This document shows, in pieces, positions 33,867-37,265 of a stretch of 37,265 bases of DNA. The notes under the pieces are model-generated. The model worked only from the letters and a program-made list of their open reading frames with translations. It searched no databases and was not told the origin of the DNA. The DNA is from a bacterium (GTDB lineage: Bacteria > Planctomycetota > SZUA-567). Within the stretch, counting starts at the first letter, position 1. Each line of letters starts with the position of its first letter. Where the stretch lies: the NCBI GenBank assembly GCA_003245715.1, contig QKCJ01000046.1:1-37265 (forward strand). Reading direction: 5' to 3'. The position numbers and the translations under genes were made by a program.

Positions 33867-34697
33867 ATGCAACTTGCAAAAGATATTATTAACAGAGCGA
33901 TAAAAGCCATGCTGGTGACAGCTTTGCTTGCGTCTGTCTTTATCTCTGCAGGTTTCAGCGGGGAAAAATCCTCTGAAATGGTGAAGATTTATCTGCTGAC
34001 CAAAAACGCAGCAAGAAGTGATATGGGAGAGCAGTTTATTGCAAAGCTTAAATCAGGGCAGGCATCAGGAGTTGATTTTATCGACTTTGTAAATATCAGC
34101 AGGCGTGATGAGGCAAATACCAGAGATGTTAAATTCCTGCTGGAAGTAGAAGTCGTAAAAACCGAAGGCCAGAAGACCTACGGCGGCTACCGCTTTGACC
34201 GGGATAACCGCCCTGATGATTATGTCTCAACAGAAGTCAGCTATGACCTGTTTGAAGTTAAATGTCTGATTTACAAAGCTGTCGGTAAAGAGTGGGAACG
34301 CCTCTCAGAACACAGGCTTCTCTACTGCACCAATAAATACAACAACAATGTTACTCCGTCGGAGCGGATAACTGCGGTTGTACTGGACTCGATGCTCGAC
34401 CTGCACTGCGAAGAGCGGGGTGGTGGTGAAAACACCGAGATAACCGGCCGAATAACCAATAAACTTCCTTTTGGCCTGAAGAATATCCGCATTACCGCCC
34501 GGGTTAATCCACCGATCGGCAGCTATCCTGAAGCGTTTACGGTAGTCAACGAAATAAGGCCGGGCGAGCGCAAGGATTTCAGGTTCAAGGTGCCGCAGAA
34601 ACTTGACTTCAACCACAAGGCGATCGAGCGTTATCCGGTTATAGAATGGAATCATGCCTTTATTATTAAAGCAGAGAGTATTGAGGGCAACAGATGA
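33867..34697 (+). CDS. Secreted protein of unknown function, paralog 1 of 3
   Basis: This 276-residue protein has an N-terminal signal peptide (about 1-32). It is homologous to the two following genes: K-I-Y-L-L-T at 40-45, a G-E-Q-F...K-L-K-S-G pattern at 54-64, I-T-G-R-I-T-N-K-L-P-F at 192-202, P-G-E near 232-234 and W-N-H-A-F at 261-265. The C-terminal half looks like an immunoglobulin-type beta domain similar to FxLYD or CARDB, judged from the G-x-I-T-N...PGE pattern. I do not recognise the family, and no catalytic motif is seen. AAGGA lies eight bases before the ATG. The 51-base gap from fusA has no terminator, so cotranscription with fusA is likely. Confidence 0.8.
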   Translation: MQLAKDIINRAIKAMLVTALLASVFISAGFSGEKSSEMVKIYLLTKNAARSDMGEQFIAKLKSGQASGVDFIDFVNISRRDEANTRDVKFLLEVEVVKTEGQKTYGGYRFDRDNRPDDYVSTEVSYDLFEVKCLIYKAVGKEWERLSEHRLLYCTNKYNNNVTPSERITAVVLDSMLDLHCEERGGGENTEITGRITNKLPFGLKNIRITARVNPPIGSYPEAFTVVNEIRPGERKDFRFKVPQKLDFNHKAIERYPVIEWNHAFIIKAESIEGNR

Positions 34698-34719
34698 CCA
34701 TGTAGTTTTTTATGTATGA

Positions 34720-34733
34720 GCCGGTTTTCCGGC
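34720..34733 (+). repeat. Short hairpin between secreted paralogs 1 and 2
   Basis: GCCGG-TTTT-CCGGC forms a five-base stem with a four-base loop 22 bases after the stop of paralog 1. No T-run follows, so it is not a terminator. It may slow exonucleases or adjust expression between genes. Confidence 0.4.
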
Positions 34734-34755
34734 CAAACAGAACGGGGAAGAAAAT

Positions 34756-35592
34756 ATGTTCAGGAAAGGTTTATTCGACAACGGTTTTATTGGAATTTTA
34801 ACTCTTATCACTCTGGGCTTTTTCTGCATTGGTGCAGCCAGTGCCAAAGATGATAAAGAAGAAAAGCTTTGTGAATCAGCTGACTACACCAAGGTTTACC
34901 TGCTTACGGCAAATGACAGCAAACAAAGTGAAGGCGATCAGTTTTATGATAAAATAAAGAATGGAGGAAAGCCCAGCAAAGATTCCGCCATCACCTTTAA
35001 GGCAATCAAAAAGACCTCAGAAGCAGATGATATGAAATGCGGATTCATGCTTCAGTTAGTAGTGACAAGAGGTATTACAAAAAAAATCCGCTTAAATGAC
35101 AAACTTCCCGGATTGTATGTCAACTGGATTGTCAGCGGAGCGGAGTTAAGATACAAGCTATATAAAGCCATTAATGGCGACTGGAAAAAACAGGCAAGCG
35201 GAAAAACAACGTTTTTTGACATGAGCGGAGTTAGCCCGTTACAGCAAGCCAGCTTTATTGTACTGAGCTGCTGCCTTAAATTAAAATGTAAATACAAAAA
35301 CGATGGCAAGGGTGACGATGTGAATATTTCCGGCAAGATAACCAACACTCTTCCCTTTGACCTTAAAAATATAGAAATATCAACTTCATTGAGCCCGAGT
35401 ATCCCGATTAAGGCGCCAACGATAATGATTGTTAAAGATCTCAAAGCCGGGGAGAGTTCGGAGTTTAATGCCACAGGACCAAGGCTGTACCGTTATTCGG
35501 ACGGATTAACGTACCTTAATACAACAGCGCTGTGGGATAAGAGTTTTATCTTTTCGGTAGATCAGAACACCCCGAAAAAGAAGAGCAAATAG
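34756..35592 (+). CDS. Secreted protein of unknown function, paralog 2 of 3
   Basis: This 278-residue protein has a signal peptide ending near A-A-S-A (27-30). Shared motifs are K-V-Y-L-L-T (46-51), G-D-Q-F...I-K-N-G (60-70), Y-K-L-Y with W143 (133-143), C-L-K-L-K-C (173-178), I-S-G-K-I-T-N-T-L-P-F (191-201), L-K-A-G-E (229-233) and W-D-K-S-F (260-264). It is closest by eye to paralog 3. Lysine-rich ends suggest a basic tail. Function is unknown. The gap of 58 bases before it and the same gap after it indicate tandem duplication of a gene plus spacer. Confidence 0.8.
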   Translation: MFRKGLFDNGFIGILTLITLGFFCIGAASAKDDKEEKLCESADYTKVYLLTANDSKQSEGDQFYDKIKNGGKPSKDSAITFKAIKKTSEADDMKCGFMLQLVVTRGITKKIRLNDKLPGLYVNWIVSGAELRYKLYKAINGDWKKQASGKTTFFDMSGVSPLQQASFIVLSCCLKLKCKYKNDGKGDDVNISGKITNTLPFDLKNIEISTSLSPSIPIKAPTIMIVKDLKAGESSEFNATGPRLYRYSDGLTYLNTTALWDKSFIFSVDQNTPKKKSK

Positions 35593-35597
35593 CTTAG

Positions 35598-35609
35598 CGT
35601 GAAAACACG
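35598..35609 (+). repeat. Short hairpin between secreted paralogs 2 and 3
   Basis: CGTG-AAAA-CACG lies shortly after the stop of paralog 2, in the same relative place as the hairpin after paralog 1. The stem is only four bases, so chance is possible. Confidence 0.3.
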
Positions 35610-35650
35610 ATTAATATGCTGATTCTATTTTATTTGAAAGCAGAAACAAA

Positions 35651-36547
35651 ATGAAAAAAAATAACGAGCGCTTTACAACCGCGATCAATATTCTGCTGAT
35701 GGCTATTCTGTCACTCTCTGCATGCGGCATGGCCAAAGCAGAAGACAAGAAGGACGCTGAAAAAACTGAAAAAGCAGATGCTGCTGCCGAAATAAAGTCT
35801 GACTTTACGAAGATATACCTGATGACCAGTGCCAAAAGTACCCGTAACGGTGCAGACAAGGTTTTTGAAGGCATCAAAAATGGCGGCAAGATAAAAGATG
35901 GCATTTTCGAGTATGTGCCGATTGAGAAAAAAACAGACGCCAAGGACATGACCTGCGGTCTGATGGCCATTGTCAGCGTTGACCGTGTGCGAAGCATGAA
36001 ATCCAGAGTAAAATCCGACAAAAAAGGCTCATGTTTCTATCCGATGCAGATTGTCTATCTGAGCTATCAGCTTTTTATGGCCGAGGAGGGCAAGTGGAAG
36101 AAAACAGCAAAAGGTGACCTGCGCTTCTGCATGATGGAAGAACCGCCAGAGGACTACAAAAGCCTCACACAGCTCAATGCCGGAATTTTAAGCAATCTTA
36201 TCGAGATAAAATGCAAAGCCAAGAAAAATGGCAAAGATTCTGTCGAAATAAGCGGGAAAATAACCAACCTTCTCCCGATTGACCTTGGTGAAATAACTAT
36301 CAGCGCCCCCCTAAGTACCGAGCTGCCATCACCACTGGCGCATATTGTGGCGGTTAAGTCGCTCAAAGCTGGAGAAACGGTTGATTTTAAAGCAAATGCA
36401 CCAAAAATAACTGACTTCCTTTGCGTATATGAAGAGTTTGGCAATGTCACGGCAACCTCTATTTATAAATGGAACGAAGCATTTGCCCTTTCTGCCGGAC
36501 TTCCCGGTGAAAAGAAAAAGAACGATAAGGACAAAAAAGGCAAGTAA
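35651..36547 (+). CDS. Secreted protein or lipoprotein of unknown function, paralog 3 of 3
   Basis: This 298-residue protein has a hydrophobic N-terminus with a lipobox-like L-S-A-C25, so it may be a lipoprotein, although cleavage near A-K-A (28-30) by signal peptidase I is also possible. A Lys/Asp/Glu-rich linker (about 31-50) leads to the shared core: K-I-Y-L-M-T (54-59), I-K-N-G-G (75-79), W149, C-K-A-K at 188-191, I-S-G-K-I-T-N-L-L-P-I (200-210), L-K-A-G-E (238-242) and W-N-E-A-F (274-278). The Lys-rich C-terminus is shared with paralog 2. The function is unknown. A lipoprotein gene follows after 21 bases. Confidence 0.8.
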   Translation: MKKNNERFTTAINILLMAILSLSACGMAKAEDKKDAEKTEKADAAAEIKSDFTKIYLMTSAKSTRNGADKVFEGIKNGGKIKDGIFEYVPIEKKTDAKDMTCGLMAIVSVDRVRSMKSRVKSDKKGSCFYPMQIVYLSYQLFMAEEGKWKKTAKGDLRFCMMEEPPEDYKSLTQLNAGILSNLIEIKCKAKKNGKDSVEISGKITNLLPIDLGEITISAPLSTELPSPLAHIVAVKSLKAGETVDFKANAPKITDFLCVYEEFGNVTATSIYKWNEAFALSAGLPGEKKKNDKDKKGK

Positions 36548-36568
36548 CATTTTACTGAGGAATATATT

Positions 36569-37030
36569 ATGAAAATAAAGATCGGTGCCATATTGATTTT
36601 TTGCTTATTCTGCCTAACATTTTCAGGTTGTCAGTCAGGTGGAGATCTGCCTAAGGACAAGGAGCAAGCCAAGGTAGAAGCGAAAGCCGCGATTAAATCA
36701 TGGGTCAAGCTTCTCAACGAAGGTAAAGGTACGGAATTTCTGCAGGCATCATTGCCGGAACTGCTGCTCAAGGATAAAGAAGTAGTCGGCCCAAGTGGGG
36801 CGTTTACCGAAAGTTTTATGGAAAAATTCTATAAGGTTCTCCCTAAGCTGCACTATGCACTGCAGGAAGCACTGATTATCAACCCGGTTGTAAGAAAAGG
36901 AAATGTCGAGTTTCTCTTTAGCGAGCAGATGCCTTCAGGCGCCCTGTTCAATAATCGCACTCTCTTCCTTTCAAAGACCGGCAAGAAATGGCACTTCAAC
37001 GGCCCCCTGGCCAAAGAAGAGTTGAAGTAA
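36569..37030 (+). CDS. Small lipoprotein of unknown function
   Basis: This 153-residue protein has a clear lipoprotein signal: a short basic start, a hydrophobic stretch and lipobox F-S-G-C near residue 21. The mature part is helical and strand-mixed, with W-V-K-L-L-N-E-G-K-G-T-E-F and an end with strands E-F-L-F-S and R-T-L-F-L-S-K-T-G-K-K-W, somewhat like the NTF2/DUF4878-type lipoproteins that follow this layout; that is inference. It is not visibly homologous to the three upstream proteins. GAGG lies about nine bases before the ATG, and the 21-base gap suggests cotranscription. Confidence 0.75.
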   Translation: MKIKIGAILIFCLFCLTFSGCQSGGDLPKDKEQAKVEAKAAIKSWVKLLNEGKGTEFLQASLPELLLKDKEVVGPSGAFTESFMEKFYKVLPKLHYALQEALIINPVVRKGNVEFLFSEQMPSGALFNNRTLFLSKTGKKWHFNGPLAKEELK

Positions 37031-37047
37031 CAGAAGTAAAAATTAAA

Positions 37048-37077
37048 TTGAATTATTGTATTCATTTAAGTTATATA
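37048..37077 (+). promoter_or_regulatory. Candidate promoter for tuf
   Basis: TTGAAT (37048-37053) and TATATA (37072-37077) are 18 bases apart in an AT-rich spacer. This would let tuf be transcribed separately from the fusA-led operon. No terminator is seen after the lipoprotein gene. Confidence 0.4.
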
Positions 37078-37122
37078 AATTGGAAATTTGGTTACGGCTT
37101 TTAAATTAATAAGGAGAAAATA

Positions 37123-37265
37123 ATGGCCAAGGAAACTTTCCAGCGCACCAAGCCGCACATCAATGTCGGCACTATCGGTCACGTTGACCACGGTAAGACT
37201 ACTACTACCGCTGCTATCACTGCTGTTTCAGCTGAACTCTTCGGCGGCAAGAAGGTCGCTTATGA
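37123..37265 (+). CDS. tuf: Elongation factor Tu, 3' end outside window
   Basis: The first 47 codons read as EF-Tu: [18 protein letters not shown], then the GTP-binding loop [10 protein letters not shown]-Tu delivers aminoacyl-tRNA to the ribosome. AAGGAG lies six bases before the ATG. The gene runs off the right edge. Its separation from fusA by four exported-protein genes is unusual. Confidence 0.97.
   Translation, partial: MAKETFQRTKPHINVGTIGHVDHGKTTTTAAITAVSAELFGGKKVAY

Overview
The window is a 37.3 kb chromosomal piece of a Gram-negative bacterium. It carries a complete type II secretion core, an AsmA-like envelope protein, a standalone CoaC, an OleC-type ligase, an MJ0042 zinc-ribbon protein and a membrane-fused spermidine-synthase-like protein. 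This mix suits the PVC superphylum (Lentisphaerota, Verrucomicrobiota, Planctomycetota, Kiritimatiellota), but that placement is inference from gene content, not a computed phylogeny. I see no rRNA, tRNA, CRISPR array, phage or insertion sequence. Nearly all bases are coding.

Layout. 1-5940 (minus): an envelope operon of a flavodoxin/ferredoxin fusion, a 1407-residue AsmA-like protein and a PAP2 phosphatase that runs off the left edge. 6030-10768 (minus): an acidic protein with two zinc ribbons, a TPR protein and an unrecognised 445-residue protein. 10898-11626 (plus): an FHA protein with a PilZ-like tail. 11642-15051 (minus): hotdog thioesterase, ispH, trxA and an OleC-like adenylating enzyme. 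15112-28472 (minus): type II secretion genes in the transcribed order G-H-I-J-K-L-M-C-D-E-F, with a good promoter before gspG and a second candidate before gspD. 28775-31358 (minus): MFS/spermidine-synthase fusion, coaC and fmdB. 31731-37265 (plus): fusA, three tandem paralogous secreted proteins, a small lipoprotein and the start of tuf.

How the genes fit together. GspG is the main pseudopilin, and H/I/J/K form the tip. GspL, M and C form the inner-membrane platform and the link to the secretin. GspE and GspF power and anchor the pseudopilus. GspD forms the outer-membrane channel. No prepilin peptidase, pilotin or obvious substrate is in the window. The AsmA protein and PAP2 phosphatase point to envelope lipid work, and IspH, CoaC and fusA/tuf are housekeeping functions.

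Most interesting points: (1) the three homologous exported proteins of unknown function plus a lipoprotein, placed between fusA and tuf where ribosomal genes would be expected; (2) a secretin whose periplasmic N0-N1 module occurs three times; (3) acidic inserts in several pseudopilins; (4) an OleC-like enzyme with no OleA, OleB or OleD nearby; (5) a terminator-like hairpin just before ispH.
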